Below, one piece after another: positions 17,380-27,219 of a DNA stretch of 64,000 nucleotides (position 1 is the first letter of the stretch; the number at the start of each line of letters is the position of its first letter). A program made the translations under genes and the position numbers. The stretch covers positions 1-64,000 of the forward strand of contig FNPA01000001.1 in the NCBI GenBank assembly GCA_900107185.1, in the 5' to 3' direction. The notes beneath the pieces are model-generated. The model searched no databases. It saw nothing but the letters and a program-made list of their open reading frames with translations, and had not been told where the DNA came from. The DNA comes from Ruminococcaceae bacterium YAD3003 (GTDB taxonomy: Bacteria > Bacillota > Clostridia > Saccharofermentanales > Saccharofermentanaceae).

Positions 17380-18978
17380 TCATTCTCCGCGGTTGGTCTT
17401 GCGGTATTTGGAGGGCGTACACCCCATAATCTCTATAAATTTCCTGATAAAGTAGTCACTGTCTTTATAACCGACATCTTCTGCAATACGGTTGATCTTC
17501 TTATCAGTATGTAATATCTGCTTTGCAGCTTCCTTGATTCTGTAATTTGTCAGGTAGTTTTTAAAAGACATGCCATAGTTCTTTCTGAATACCTGACCGA
17601 GGTAAGAACTGTTGATGTGATATTTGTCGCCTAAATCTTTCAGACTGATGTTATCGGCATAGTTCTTTTTGATCTCTGCCTCGACTACGGAGAGAATTCC
17701 GCGCGAGATGCTCTTTCGAAGTTCGGACAGATATACAGCATATTCCAGACAGAACTTCTTCAGGTGCTGGTGTGAACCCCTGCGGAATGCTTTGTCAGAT
17801 GTTTTCTCGGAAATGTACTGGATTATCTCTTCCTGGTTAACTGTATCATCGAGTTCACTTGCCAAATGAATAAGTTGGAATAACAGGTAATTAATATTAA
17901 GGTCGAAGGCCCTGTTATTACCCTCTTTGTTCTGGAGTTCTTCGAGCAGCTTGTCGATGCCTGCTTCGATCATAACGGCTTCGTTCTTCTCAATTGCGCC
18001 GATGATCTCATCGATCGTATCCTTGCAGAGAATAAAACTGCCGTGACCGGACTGTATTTCTTCATAGAAATACAATTTCTTCTTGTTATGGAATCCCGCA
18101 ATACTCTTAAGGCGTCTGCACGAATCGAAAGATTTGGACAGTTCTGATATGTCAGGAACCGGTTCTCCGCACAGCATCCTGACGGGTTTGATAACGAGTA
18201 CTTCTATCTTCCTTATCAGAGCGTTAAGAAATTCAGTTTCACTCATATCACTTGAGACAGCCATGGTATCGCAAAATATGAAACCGACATTATAACTGTC
18301 ATCATCATATGTAATATCAAGAGTGAAGTGGTTAGCGAATTCCTTCAGTATCTCTTTACATGCGTTATAGAGCTGTCTCTGCATAATGGCCATATCGTAT
18401 TCATCAACATCGGAATCATCGATCTCGATATCCCTGTTGACGAATTCAATATCAACAAATCTCAAATTGCCTGAGAGCTGGAGATGTTTGTTGGCATATT
18501 CAATATCTTCGTCGTTGTACTTACCCTTTATGAAGTGCCTTATGATTCTGGCCAGATAAGCATCTTCCATCTTCTCCCTGTCTTTTCTCAGAATGATGGA
18601 TTCACGGTTAAGGTTAGTAACTTTCTTTAATACAGAAATAAGTTCTTCTTCGATAACGGGTTTGAGAATGTAATCGAGGCACCCGTTTCTGATCGCACGC
18701 TGGGTATATGCAAAGTCATCATAACCTGTCAGCAAAACAAAAGCGGCATCAGATATCTTTTCTCTCTTGATGGTCTCAAGAAGTTCAAGACCGTTCATCT
18801 CCGGCATTCTGATATCCGAAATAATAAGGTCGACCTGGTTCTCGCTCAAATACTTCAATGCTTCTTTTCCGTTGGAACATGTGGTGGCGATCTCAAATCC
18901 GCCGCTCTCCCAGTCGATAATGACCTGGAGGCCCTGAAGTGTAAACGGTTCGTCATCAACAAGCATTACTTTAAGCAT
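17380..18978 (-). CDS. AraC-family response regulator (YesN type)
   Basis: A 532-residue regulator. The receiver domain spans 1-120 with phosphoacceptor Asp55 in SDIRMPEMNG and an acidic pocket VDDE near 8-10. The central 150-420 region is helical and unassigned, and the C terminus carries two helix-turn-helix motifs of the AraC type (about 430-530, including NSSYLGQVFRKNYGMSFKNYL and GYKDSDYFIRKF). It would be phosphorylated by the sensor kinase encoded 15 bp upstream and activate the transporter genes, possibly also the divergent esterase-GH43 gene. The arrangement matches YesMN-LplABC loci of Firmicutes. Confidence 0.93.
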   Translation of the reverse strand: MLKVMLVDDEPFTLQGLQVIIDWESGGFEIATTCSNGKEALKYLSENQVDLIISDIRMPEMNGLELLETIKREKISDAAFVLLTGYDDFAYTQRAIRNGCLDYILKPVIEEELISVLKKVTNLNRESIILRKDREKMEDAYLARIIRHFIKGKYNDEDIEYANKHLQLSGNLRFVDIEFVNRDIEIDDSDVDEYDMAIMQRQLYNACKEILKEFANHFTLDITYDDDSYNVGFIFCDTMAVSSDMSETEFLNALIRKIEVLVIKPVRMLCGEPVPDISELSKSFDSCRRLKSIAGFHNKKKLYFYEEIQSGHGSFILCKDTIDEIIGAIEKNEAVMIEAGIDKLLEELQNKEGNNRAFDLNINYLLFQLIHLASELDDTVNQEEIIQYISEKTSDKAFRRGSHQHLKKFCLEYAVYLSELRKSISRGILSVVEAEIKKNYADNISLKDLGDKYHINSSYLGQVFRKNYGMSFKNYLTNYRIKEAAKQILHTDKKINRIAEDVGYKDSDYFIRKFIEIMGCTPSKYRKTNRGE

Positions 18979-18993
18979 ATTTCACCTCGTTTA

Positions 18994-20757
18994 TTAAGCC
19001 GTAGTTATTAAATCCGAAGGGATGGTAATAATGACACTCATGCCTATTCCCTTCTCGCTCTCGATCGTAAACTTAACCTGGTCTTTGAACATCATCTTTA
19101 TTCTGAGGCAGGCATTAAGGATACCTACGTGTTTAGCCGCCCTGACCATATCGATGGTAACATTATTTATTTTTTCCTGCAGAGCCTCAACGTCTGCTTC
19201 TTCCATTCCGTCTCCGGTATCTTCAACTTCGATTACAAGATTCTTTTCTTCTTTATATACCCTTACAAATATCCAACCCTGTGCTGATTTGGACTCAATG
19301 CCGTGTACGCAGGCATTCTCAACGAAGGTAACCAGTGTAAGTTTAGGTATAAGTATCTTTTTGCAGTCTTCACTGATGTCGATGTTAAACGAGATCCTCT
19401 CGCCGAAACGGTAACTCTGCAGCTGGAGATAAGCATCAATGAATCCTTCCTCCTCTTCAATGGTAACGCTGTCGTCATGCCACTCAACATTCTGTCTCTC
19501 CATGACCGCGAGTTTCTGTACCATCTCGGCAGTCTCTGTTTCACCCTTAAGGACACTGTGCATACGGATGCTTTCCAATGCATTGAAAAGGAAGTGCGGA
19601 TTAATCTGGCTCTGTAGCGCCAACAGTTCAGCATTCTTTCTGGCCAGGTCGCTCTCCTGTTCTCTGAGCTTATCTTTATAGATCGTATTGGTAAGTTCGT
19701 TGTTGATCTCAACGATCCTGTTGTAGTTATGCATCAGGTCTGAGATTTCATCCGATCCCTTGATCTCTTTTATCGGCTGGAAGTAATCGTTGCTTCCCTC
19801 ACCGAAAGCTTTTCCTAATATAGTGATACGTTCTGTTATGGATCTCTCCAGCAGTTTCATCGTTACGATAGGAATAAGGAGTGTGAAAAAGAGAATGGCA
19901 ACAACAATCGGCCAGTTATTCCCTATGATGGTCGTAATCGTAACTTCATCGGAAAATGCATATACCTTAAATGTAGTACCGCCGATCTCTACTTCCTTAA
20001 TGGTCTTATAAGGCTCGATGAGAGATCTGTTAACAAGTGACTGGTAATCAACATTAATTTCCCTATTGGAATAGATTACATAATCGTCACAGCACAGATA
20101 CATGGAACAGTTAACCGGGATATCCTGTATTTCGCTTTGTATTCTGCTCAGCTTATGTTCGATGGTAATTATCTTCTCGACGTCAGACTTTGTGTTGAGC
20201 ATTCTTCTGACATAAACAAAACGGTTTCTGTCAGCTGTCGCATTGATCGGGTCCATATCATAATAAGCATATACAGCTTCATTTCTTCCGGAATTAATAA
20301 AACGTCTGTACCAGACTTCACCCTGTGCTTCAGACAAGTTATGGAAATAATTACCGCTTAACATCGTCCTGTTATCTGAATAGATTACGATCCTGTCCCA
20401 TTTCAGATCAGTAAGCGTCGTAAAATAGGAATACGTGACTGTATTAGTCAGAGCATCGTAAAATTCATACGGATCTGAATATCTGGTGTTGATGAAAGAA
20501 TTCAGGTTCTTATTAAGATCAATAGCGGAAGCGACGCTGGAGTCGTAGGAATTTAAGTTCTCAAGATAATTGAAATAACCTTCGATCGCTATATCCCTGT
20601 CATAACTCTGGTTACTGATCTCGGCATCGAAAACAAATCTGAACAGAATCGCATCCGTAATGACCAACGGAAAGATGACACAGAAGACATACATCAGCAG
20701 AAACTTTTTACTCAGTTTCAGTCTGCCGAAATAATTTTTAATTCCCGATTTTGCCAT
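18994..20757 (-). CDS. Sensor histidine kinase (YesM type)
   Basis: A 587-residue membrane kinase of the LytS/YesM class. It has a first membrane helix at 18-40, an extracytoplasmic sensing region of about 240 residues, a second helix at 282-303, a HAMP-like segment and the His_kinase domain with phosphoacceptor His388 in QINPHFLFNALES. The HATPase part shows VENACVHGIE and DTGDGM. It probably senses extracellular sugar, possibly via the binding protein, and signals to the AraC-type regulator downstream. Confidence 0.93.
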   Translation of the reverse strand: MAKSGIKNYFGRLKLSKKFLLMYVFCVIFPLVITDAILFRFVFDAEISNQSYDRDIAIEGYFNYLENLNSYDSSVASAIDLNKNLNSFINTRYSDPYEFYDALTNTVTYSYFTTLTDLKWDRIVIYSDNRTMLSGNYFHNLSEAQGEVWYRRFINSGRNEAVYAYYDMDPINATADRNRFVYVRRMLNTKSDVEKIITIEHKLSRIQSEIQDIPVNCSMYLCCDDYVIYSNREINVDYQSLVNRSLIEPYKTIKEVEIGGTTFKVYAFSDEVTITTIIGNNWPIVVAILFFTLLIPIVTMKLLERSITERITILGKAFGEGSNDYFQPIKEIKGSDEISDLMHNYNRIVEINNELTNTIYKDKLREQESDLARKNAELLALQSQINPHFLFNALESIRMHSVLKGETETAEMVQKLAVMERQNVEWHDDSVTIEEEEGFIDAYLQLQSYRFGERISFNIDISEDCKKILIPKLTLVTFVENACVHGIESKSAQGWIFVRVYKEEKNLVIEVEDTGDGMEEADVEALQEKINNVTIDMVRAAKHVGILNACLRIKMMFKDQVKFTIESEKGIGMSVIITIPSDLITTA

Positions 20758-20806
20758 GTATTCTGTTTCAGGGAAAAACTCCCACTCTCCATTTAAATGC
20801 CTTTAT

Positions 20807-20919
20807 ATGTTATTAAAATCAATTGTCCTTTGCAAACCGCGTTTCCGTAAAATGCTGTATTTATTCGGGTTTTTTCTGAAATTTATCCCGTTGAATAAAA
20901 ATATCCGTTTATCTAACAT
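20807..20919. promoter_or_regulatory. Divergent promoter region, sensor kinase versus esterase-GH43
   Basis: The gap 20758-20955 carries promoter-like elements in both directions. Minus strand: TTGCAA (20830-20835), 17 bp, TAACAT (20807-20812). Plus strand: TTGAAT (20891-20896), 17 bp, TAACAT (20914-20919). Both -10 boxes are imperfect in the same way, which would suit activator dependence. No clear catabolite-repression (cre) site was recognised. Confidence 0.5.
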
Positions 20920-20955
20920 AATTATAGTTTAAAAAATTTTGATGAGGTGCAACTT

Positions 20956-23928
20956 ATGCTGAAGATCGTCAAAACCGAGAACGGCCTCGTAAGAGGATTA
21001 CCCGGAAACAACACCCGCATCTCAGTTTTTAAGGGTATTCCGTTCGCAGAACCTCCTATCGGTGAAAACCGTTGGAAAGCTCCTAAGCCTTGTAAGGATT
21101 GGGAAGGCATTTACGACGCATATAAGTTTGCACCTATTTCCGTTCAGGACCAGCCCGGTATCGGAACTGATGTTTACTGCAAAGAATGGCACGTTGACCC
21201 CGACATTGAGATCAGTGAAGACTGCCTGTATTTAAACGTATGGACAAATGCAAAGAGTGCAGATGATAAACTCCCCGTTCTCGTGTGGATCTTCGGCGGC
21301 GGTTTCCAATGGGGTTATACCGCAGAGATGGAATTCAACGGTGAGAATCTCGCAAAGAAAGGCATCGTTGTCGTAACAGTAAACTACAGACTGGGCGCTA
21401 TCGGATTCCTGTCTCATCCTGACCTTTTCAAGGAATCACCTGATGCTCCAGCTAACTTCGGTCTGTTAGACCAGCAGGCAGGCATAAAGTGGGTCAAGAG
21501 AAATATTGCTGCATTCGGCGGTGATCCTGACAACATCACAATTGCAGGGCAGTCAGCAGGCGGCGGCAGTGTTCTTAATCACCTGACATCCGAATCCAGC
21601 ATCGGACTTTATAACAAAGCGATCATCTTATCAGGCATTATCCAGTTCCCTTACATAAAGGATTTCGTAATGAGTCCCAGAACTGTTGATGATGCATGTT
21701 CTTACGGTGTGAAGTTTTTCGAGAAGCTCGGCGTAAAGACAGTTGAGGAAGCAAGGAAACTCGATGCAGCATTCATCAGGGAAGAATATGCGAAGTTCAG
21801 AGAATCAGAAGGGTTCTTCTTTACTCCCATGATCGATAACGTCTTCATAAAAGACGATCCGTTCAAACTCTTCCTCGAAGGAAAGCATGCCCACGTTCCT
21901 GTGATGTCTGGCAACACATACGACGAATTTCCGAGCTTTATCTTCGCCGACTCGAAAGAAGATTTTGAGGCCAAGGCAAGAGAAATATTCGGCAGCAAGG
22001 CTGATGATTTCCTGTCTTTCCCCGAAGCACAGAAAAACATCGGAAATATGTATGCTTCCGTACGCGCAATTGAGTGTGCTGTTAAGGCAGCCTTCTCACA
22101 CAACGATAAGCCCGGTTACTACTACAGTTTCGAGCCTGATATTCCCGGTGAAGATGATCCGGGTACATTCCACTCTGTCGATCTGTGGTTCTTCTTCGAT
22201 AACCTCGATAAGTGCTGGAGGCCTTGTACCGGAAGACATTTCGATATTGCAAGACAGATGAGTATTTACTTTGCAAACTTCGTAAAGAGCGGTGACCCAA
22301 ACGGCAAAGATGTCGATGACACTCCCCTGCCTTTGTGGAAGCCTTATACACCTGATTTCAAAAACGAGATGCATTTTACATCTGAGGGTGCGAAAACGTC
22401 TGTCCAGGAAGATTCTCCCGAATCGGACTTCCTGTCCTTCATTACAAAGCATATTGAACAGTCAGCTCTCGGAACAGGCTCTGAGAAAGACGCCCCTGAA
22501 GGTCTTAAGGTTGAACTCTATGAAGTTCCCAAGAAGCAGGCATTCAATCCTTATCTTCCTAACTGGGAATTCATTCCTGACGGCGAGCCTTATGTATTTA
22601 ACGACAGAGTTTATATCTACGGCTCACACGATTTCTTCAACGGTTATGCGTTCTGTCTGGGAGATTATGTTTCATGGTCCGCACCAGTTAACGATCTGGG
22701 CAACTGGACTTATGAGGGTGTTATCTATGGCAAAACAGACGATCCTGCAAATGCCAACAACCGCGGGTGCCTTTATGCACCTGACGTAACTGTAGGACCT
22801 GATGGAAGATACTATCTGTTCTATGCACTAGACAACGACAGCGTTGTTTCAGTTGCTGTATCTGATACACCGTCCAGTAAGTTCGAATACTACGGCAAGG
22901 TTCATTACGAAGACGGCACACTTCTCGGAAAGAAGGAAGGCGACGAGCAGCAATTCGATCCCGGCGTCATTACGATCGGCGAAGTAACTTACCTCTACAC
23001 TGGTTTCTGCGGACAGGGGGATCCTACGCGTCACGGTTGTATGCTCACAGTTCTTGATAAGGATATGCTCACCGTAAAGCGCGCTCCCGAATTCGTAATT
23101 CCTTCAACACAGCACAGCAAGGGAACAGAATTCGAAGGTCACGCATTCTTCGAGGCACCTTCCATCAGAGAGAGGAACGGCATCTTCTACCTGATCTATT
23201 CTTCACAGGTAATGCACGAGCTCTGCTACGCTTATGCGGATAATCCTCTGGGGCCCTTCAAATATGGTGGAGTCATCGTAAGTAACTGTGATATGCACAT
23301 TGATACTTATAAGCCTGCTGATAAGCCGGCATGCTTTGGTGCCAACAATCACGGAAGCATCGTCCAGATTGGTGACGACTGGTATATCTTCTATCACAGA
23401 CAGACCAATAACTCCTGGTACTCCAGACAGGGTTGCGCCGAGAAGATCCATTTCGAAGAAGACGGTTCGATCCCTCAGGTTGAGATTACATCCTGCGGAC
23501 TTAACGGCGGACCTCTTACTGATGACGTTGAATATCCTGCACATATCGCGTGCAACCTCTTTAATGACAAGAATCAGATGTATGTCGGCGAACTCCAGGC
23601 TGCCAACATTACAAAAGATCACGAAGACGGCGTAAAAGATCCTTCTTATGTAAGAGATATCTACGATACAACAACGATTGGATTTAAGTATTTCGATCTG
23701 AAGTCCGTCAAGGGAATCAGGATCACAACCAGAGGTTACGGTCAGGGTGAATTCGAAGTAAGAACGAATCTTGATGAAGAACCTTTGGCAAAGATTCATG
23801 TTGATTTCTGCACGGCATGGGAAGATCACAAAGCCGAATTCTCCATTGCCGACGGCGTATATCCTCTCTACCTCACATTCAGAGGCAACGGCAATCCTTC
23901 ACTGCTTAGTTTCGAATTCCTTCACTGA
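20956..23928 (+). CDS. Bifunctional enzyme: type B carboxylesterase fused to GH43 glycosidase
   Basis: A 990-residue protein without signal peptide, so expected in the cytoplasm. Residues 1-500 form a type B carboxylesterase: GQSAGGG with nucleophile Ser200, acidic residue in TYDEF (Glu324) and catalytic His406 in FHSVDLWFFF. Residues 525-850 form a GH43 five-bladed propeller: base Asp542 in IPDGEPYVF, pKa-modulating Asp610 in YAPDV and acid Glu733 in FFEAPSI. Residues 855-990 look like a CBM6-type or C-terminal beta-sandwich domain. The likely job is to strip ester groups and arabinose or xylose from imported oligosaccharides, inferred from the divergent transporter genes. The ATG at 20956 is preferred over GTG at 20947 because GAGGTG is the ribosome binding site. 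Confidence 0.9.
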   Translation: MLKIVKTENGLVRGLPGNNTRISVFKGIPFAEPPIGENRWKAPKPCKDWEGIYDAYKFAPISVQDQPGIGTDVYCKEWHVDPDIEISEDCLYLNVWTNAKSADDKLPVLVWIFGGGFQWGYTAEMEFNGENLAKKGIVVVTVNYRLGAIGFLSHPDLFKESPDAPANFGLLDQQAGIKWVKRNIAAFGGDPDNITIAGQSAGGGSVLNHLTSESSIGLYNKAIILSGIIQFPYIKDFVMSPRTVDDACSYGVKFFEKLGVKTVEEARKLDAAFIREEYAKFRESEGFFFTPMIDNVFIKDDPFKLFLEGKHAHVPVMSGNTYDEFPSFIFADSKEDFEAKAREIFGSKADDFLSFPEAQKNIGNMYASVRAIECAVKAAFSHNDKPGYYYSFEPDIPGEDDPGTFHSVDLWFFFDNLDKCWRPCTGRHFDIARQMSIYFANFVKSGDPNGKDVDDTPLPLWKPYTPDFKNEMHFTSEGAKTSVQEDSPESDFLSFITKHIEQSALGTGSEKDAPEGLKVELYEVPKKQAFNPYLPNWEFIPDGEPYVFNDRVYIYGSHDFFNGYAFCLGDYVSWSAPVNDLGNWTYEGVIYGKTDDPANANNRGCLYAPDVTVGPDGRYYLFYALDNDSVVSVAVSDTPSSKFEYYGKVHYEDGTLLGKKEGDEQQFDPGVITIGEVTYLYTGFCGQGDPTRHGCMLTVLDKDMLTVKRAPEFVIPSTQHSKGTEFEGHAFFEAPSIRERNGIFYLIYSSQVMHELCYAYADNPLGPFKYGGVIVSNCDMHIDTYKPADKPACFGANNHGSIVQIGDDWYIFYHRQTNNSWYSRQGCAEKIHFEEDGSIPQVEITSCGLNGGPLTDDVEYPAHIACNLFNDKNQMYVGELQAANITKDHEDGVKDPSYVRDIYDTTTIGFKYFDLKSVKGIRITTRGYGQGEFEVRTNLDEEPLAKIHVDFCTAWEDHKAEFSIADGVYPLYLTFRGNGNPSLLSFEFLH

Positions 23929-23968
23929 TGAACAGGCATTGCCAAATAAAATAGTCTTTCATTGCGGA

Positions 23969-24034
23969 AATATCTCCCGATGTTCGTCCCCCGGACCGCT
24001 TAGCACTTCAAGGCCCGGGGGATATCTTTTTTTC
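23969..24034 (+). terminator. Rho-independent terminator after the esterase-GH43 gene
   Basis: ATATCTCCC (starting near 23970) can pair with GGGGGATAT, and CCCCCGG with CCGGGGG, as alternative stems, followed by TTTTTTTC (24027-24034). It lies between the fusion gene and the VTC gene and gives the latter a separate transcript unless read through. Two overlapping stems also allow an attenuator reading. Confidence 0.75.
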
Positions 24035-24096
24035 AGGTTCATTTTAGGTAAGGCATTTATCATCAGGCCAACAAAGGAAAGAGAGGCTCGGGATAA

Positions 24097-24822
24097 ATGT
24101 CTTATCAGAATGTTTTCGAGAGGTATGAAATAAAATACTTTCTCACCAAAACTCAAAAAGAAGCTCTGATGAAAGAAATGGACGGAAGGATGCAGTCAGA
24201 TAAATACGGCAGAACGACCATCCGCAACATCTATTACGATACAGACAGTTTCAGACTTATCAGAGATTCATTAGATCATCCTGTCTACAAGGAAAAACTC
24301 AGGATCAGGTCGTATCAGAGAGCGGAGATCGGAGATATGGTTTTCGTGGAAATAAAAAAGAAATTCGAAGATGTCGTCTACAAAAGACGTGTGGCTATGC
24401 CGAGAATAGCAGCAGAGTACTGGATAGACTACCGCAAGCCGCTCGCCTTCGGTTCACAGATAACCTCTGAGATAGATTACTTAGTAGATTTCTATGAGGG
24501 GTTAAGCGCAAAAGCTTTTCTAAGTTACGAACGCGAAGCTTTTTCAGACAACAAAAATCCCGAATTCAGATTAACGCTCGACGAGAACATTCTGGCCAGA
24601 GACACAGAATTAAATCTCGGCAACGACATCTGGGGACAGCCGCTTCTCCCACATGGTATGACCCTTATGGAAGTTAAGATTGCGGGTGCCATGCCGCTTT
24701 GGATGGCAAATTTCTTAAGCAGCAACAATATTCAAAAGGTCTCTTATTCAAAATACGGCACATATTACAGGAACTGCCTCTCCTCAGGCGCAATTCAGGA
24801 AAGGAGCGTTTTTTATGCTTAA
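24097..24822 (+). CDS. VTC-domain protein, probable polyphosphate polymerase
   Basis: A 241-residue protein of the VTC family, the catalytic domain of yeast polyphosphate polymerase Vtc4, which lies in the triphosphate tunnel fold. The expected charged tunnel residues are visible: FERYEIKYFL at the start, KEKLRIRSY near 65-73, VFVEIKKK near 82-89, YKRRV and LMEVKIAG near the end. It has no SPX domain or membrane helix. It overlaps by 8 bp the gene for a DUF4956 membrane protein, a common partner of bacterial VTC proteins. Polyphosphate synthesis is the family activity; it has not been shown for most bacterial members. Confidence 0.88.
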   Translation: MSYQNVFERYEIKYFLTKTQKEALMKEMDGRMQSDKYGRTTIRNIYYDTDSFRLIRDSLDHPVYKEKLRIRSYQRAEIGDMVFVEIKKKFEDVVYKRRVAMPRIAAEYWIDYRKPLAFGSQITSEIDYLVDFYEGLSAKAFLSYEREAFSDNKNPEFRLTLDENILARDTELNLGNDIWGQPLLPHGMTLMEVKIAGAMPLWMANFLSSNNIQKVSYSKYGTYYRNCLSSGAIQERSVFYA

Positions 24823-25495
24823 TATATTTGGAACACTTATACCTTCAACCGGTATTACACCAACAGTATTTATAATTCTCGTTCTGGTATCACTGGTGCT
24901 GGGAACAATATTTGCCCTTATACACACTTACCGCAATGAATATACCAGAAGTTTTGTAATGACACTGGCTATTCTCCCTGCCGTCGTATGTGTCGTCATA
25001 TTAATGGTAAACGGCAACATCGGTGCAGGTGTCGCGGTGGCAGGAGCCTTCAGTCTCGTAAGATTCAGATCAGCTCCCGGAACAGCAAGAGAGATTGTCG
25101 CGCTGTTCGTGGCAATGGGCATGGGACTCATAATGGGAATGGGCTATATCGGATATGCAGCCCTATTCACATTAATTATCGCTCTCGCGATGCTCTGCTA
25201 CTCCAAAATCGCTTTTGGCGAGAACAAGTCACATAAAAAGAGCCTTAAGATCACTATCCCTGAAAATCTCAACTACACAGATGTTTTCGTTGAAATCCTG
25301 GATGAATATACGAAGTCATACAACTTAAAGCAGGTTAAGACCAGCAACATGGGTTCACTTTTCAAATTAAGTTACGAGATCGTCCTGAAAGACGACTGCA
25401 ACGAAAAAGAATTAATAGACAAGCTCAGAACAAGAAACGGAAATCTCGAGATATCCATCTCTGAATACCAGAATCAGGTAAACGAGCAGCTCTGA
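24815..25495 (+). CDS. DUF4956 membrane protein
   Basis: A 226-residue protein with about four membrane helices in the first 130 residues (roughly 11-34, 46-66, 70-90, 97-130, including the conserved GAGVAVAGAFSLVRFRSAPGT-like loop), then a soluble domain of about 90 residues. This is the DUF4956 architecture. The start lies within the end of the VTC gene (8-bp overlap), pointing to coupled translation and a shared complex. A channel or translocation role for a polyphosphate product is a guess based on this pairing. Confidence 0.88.
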   Translation: MLNIFGTLIPSTGITPTVFIILVLVSLVLGTIFALIHTYRNEYTRSFVMTLAILPAVVCVVILMVNGNIGAGVAVAGAFSLVRFRSAPGTAREIVALFVAMGMGLIMGMGYIGYAALFTLIIALAMLCYSKIAFGENKSHKKSLKITIPENLNYTDVFVEILDEYTKSYNLKQVKTSNMGSLFKLSYEIVLKDDCNEKELIDKLRTRNGNLEISISEYQNQVNEQL

Positions 25496-25523
25496 TATAT
25501 AACCCTCGAAAGGAGAAAGAATA

Positions 25524-27056
25524 ATGAAACCTGTTAAAACAGAATACAAAGCATTGGCGGCGATAACAGCCGGCACAATTGCAGTACTCTCGATAGCGGC
25601 ATGCTCAATAGCATCTTCAAACACCCCAGATACCACAGTTCCATCAGAATCTGAAACTATAGTGGAAACAACGTTCTCAGACAATGACCTCAATGCCGGA
25701 TACGATGAGGGCGAAGCTCAGATAATTACACTTAATGGAACTTCCGCATCTTCAGATTCATCATCAGTTAAGACCGAAGGCTCAGTAGTAACCATTACGG
25801 GCAAAGGGACATACGTAATTACCGGAACGCTCAATGACGGATACATTGTTGTTGATGCCGGTGATTCAGATGACATTAGAATCGTTCTGGATAACGCGGA
25901 TATCACATCATCTGATTATGCAGCAATCTACTGCCTTAATGCAGATAACGTATATATAACTCTTGCTGACGGATCAAGTAACAGTTTGAGCAGCACCGGT
26001 GAATTCGATTCAAAAGACAGCAACAGTGTCGACGGAGCTATCTTTGCGAAAACAGATATCACTATAAACGGTTCGGGCACTTTGAAAATTAATTCCACAG
26101 ATCACGGAATAGTCGGCAAGGATGACGTTACTATTACCGGAGGCGGTATTTCCATAAAAAGCAGCAGTGACGGAATCCAGGCAAATGATTCAGTATCCGT
26201 AAAAGATGCAGTCATAAATATAGTTTGCGGCAAGGATGGAATCCAGGCAGATAATGACGACGACAAGACCAAAGGGTACGTATATATTGCTTCAGGTTCG
26301 ATAACTATCTCTGCAGGCGATGACGGCATCACCGCATCCTCCTCCCTTCAGATCGATGACGGAACAATCGATATAACCGGTTCTTATGAAGGATTGGAAG
26401 GCCGGTATGTTACTGTCAACGGCGGTACAATATCCATTGTATCTTCAGATGACGGTATCAATGCAGTATCATCAACCTCTTCAGGTGAAATGTTCCAGGC
26501 TGATGACAGCAAACTTTGTATCAATGGCGGAGAAATCTACGTCAATACTCAGGGAGACGGGGTCGACTCCAACGGAACGTTTGAGATGACAGGAGGAATC
26601 CTTACTGTCATGGGTCCTACATCAGGCGCCAACGGTTCCCTCGACGTAAACGGAAGCGCAGTTATCTCCGGCGGTACGGTTGTTATGGCAGGTGCATCCG
26701 GTATGGCAACAAACTTCACGGATGCCACGCAGGGTACGGCTCTTCTTACAGTAGGCAACCAGTCAGAAGGTTCTGAGATCACAGTAACTGACAGCACCGG
26801 TAATGTAATCTTAAGCGCCACATCAGATTGCTCCTATCAGACAGTTCTGGTCAGCAGTCCTGACATGGAAAAAGATGGCACATATACGGTTACTGCAGGA
26901 TCTTACTCTGAAACGATAACGCTCTCAGGCTATTTGTACGGTGCAGGCGGAGGCTTCGGAGGCGGAGTGCCCGGCGGTGACCCCGGTCAGATGCCAGCTG
27001 GAAACTCCGGTGATTTCCCTTCCGGCGGACCAGGAGGAATGCATCCGCCATTTTAA
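25524..27056 (+). CDS. Surface lipoprotein with Cthe_2159-type beta-helix
   Basis: A 510-residue protein. It begins with a lipoprotein signal whose lipobox LSIAAC places the lipidated Cys at 27, followed by a Ser/Thr-rich spacer. The body is made of repeated turns such as SDGIQAN, KDGIQAD, DDGITAS and DDGINAV, at spacings that suggest a right-handed beta-helix of the DUF4353 (Cthe_2159) family; the founding member binds polysaccharides and calcium. The C terminus is a Gly/Pro-rich tail. It follows the DUF4956 gene by 28 bp with a good AAGGAG site, so the three genes form one operon. Its ligand is unknown. Confidence 0.83.
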   Translation: MKPVKTEYKALAAITAGTIAVLSIAACSIASSNTPDTTVPSESETIVETTFSDNDLNAGYDEGEAQIITLNGTSASSDSSSVKTEGSVVTITGKGTYVITGTLNDGYIVVDAGDSDDIRIVLDNADITSSDYAAIYCLNADNVYITLADGSSNSLSSTGEFDSKDSNSVDGAIFAKTDITINGSGTLKINSTDHGIVGKDDVTITGGGISIKSSSDGIQANDSVSVKDAVINIVCGKDGIQADNDDDKTKGYVYIASGSITISAGDDGITASSSLQIDDGTIDITGSYEGLEGRYVTVNGGTISIVSSDDGINAVSSTSSGEMFQADDSKLCINGGEIYVNTQGDGVDSNGTFEMTGGILTVMGPTSGANGSLDVNGSAVISGGTVVMAGASGMATNFTDATQGTALLTVGNQSEGSEITVTDSTGNVILSATSDCSYQTVLVSSPDMEKDGTYTVTAGSYSETITLSGYLYGAGGGFGGGVPGGDPGQMPAGNSGDFPSGGPGGMHPPF

Positions 27057-27219
27057 TCGCGATAACTAAAAGATACTGTACGGCAGTCTCAAACCATTAA
27101 CATTCTTTTCAAATTACGTTTATACAACATTAAACATATTTCGTTGAAATTTAAGCTTCAATAAACTATACTTCAAGTATCAACTAAGACATTTTTCTAT
27201 TCCTATTATCCCCATATTT

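Noticed and set aside
24988..25236. An 82-codon frame inside the DUF4956 gene
   Set aside because: It is a shadow of the true frame, lacks a ribosome binding site and has an implausible composition.
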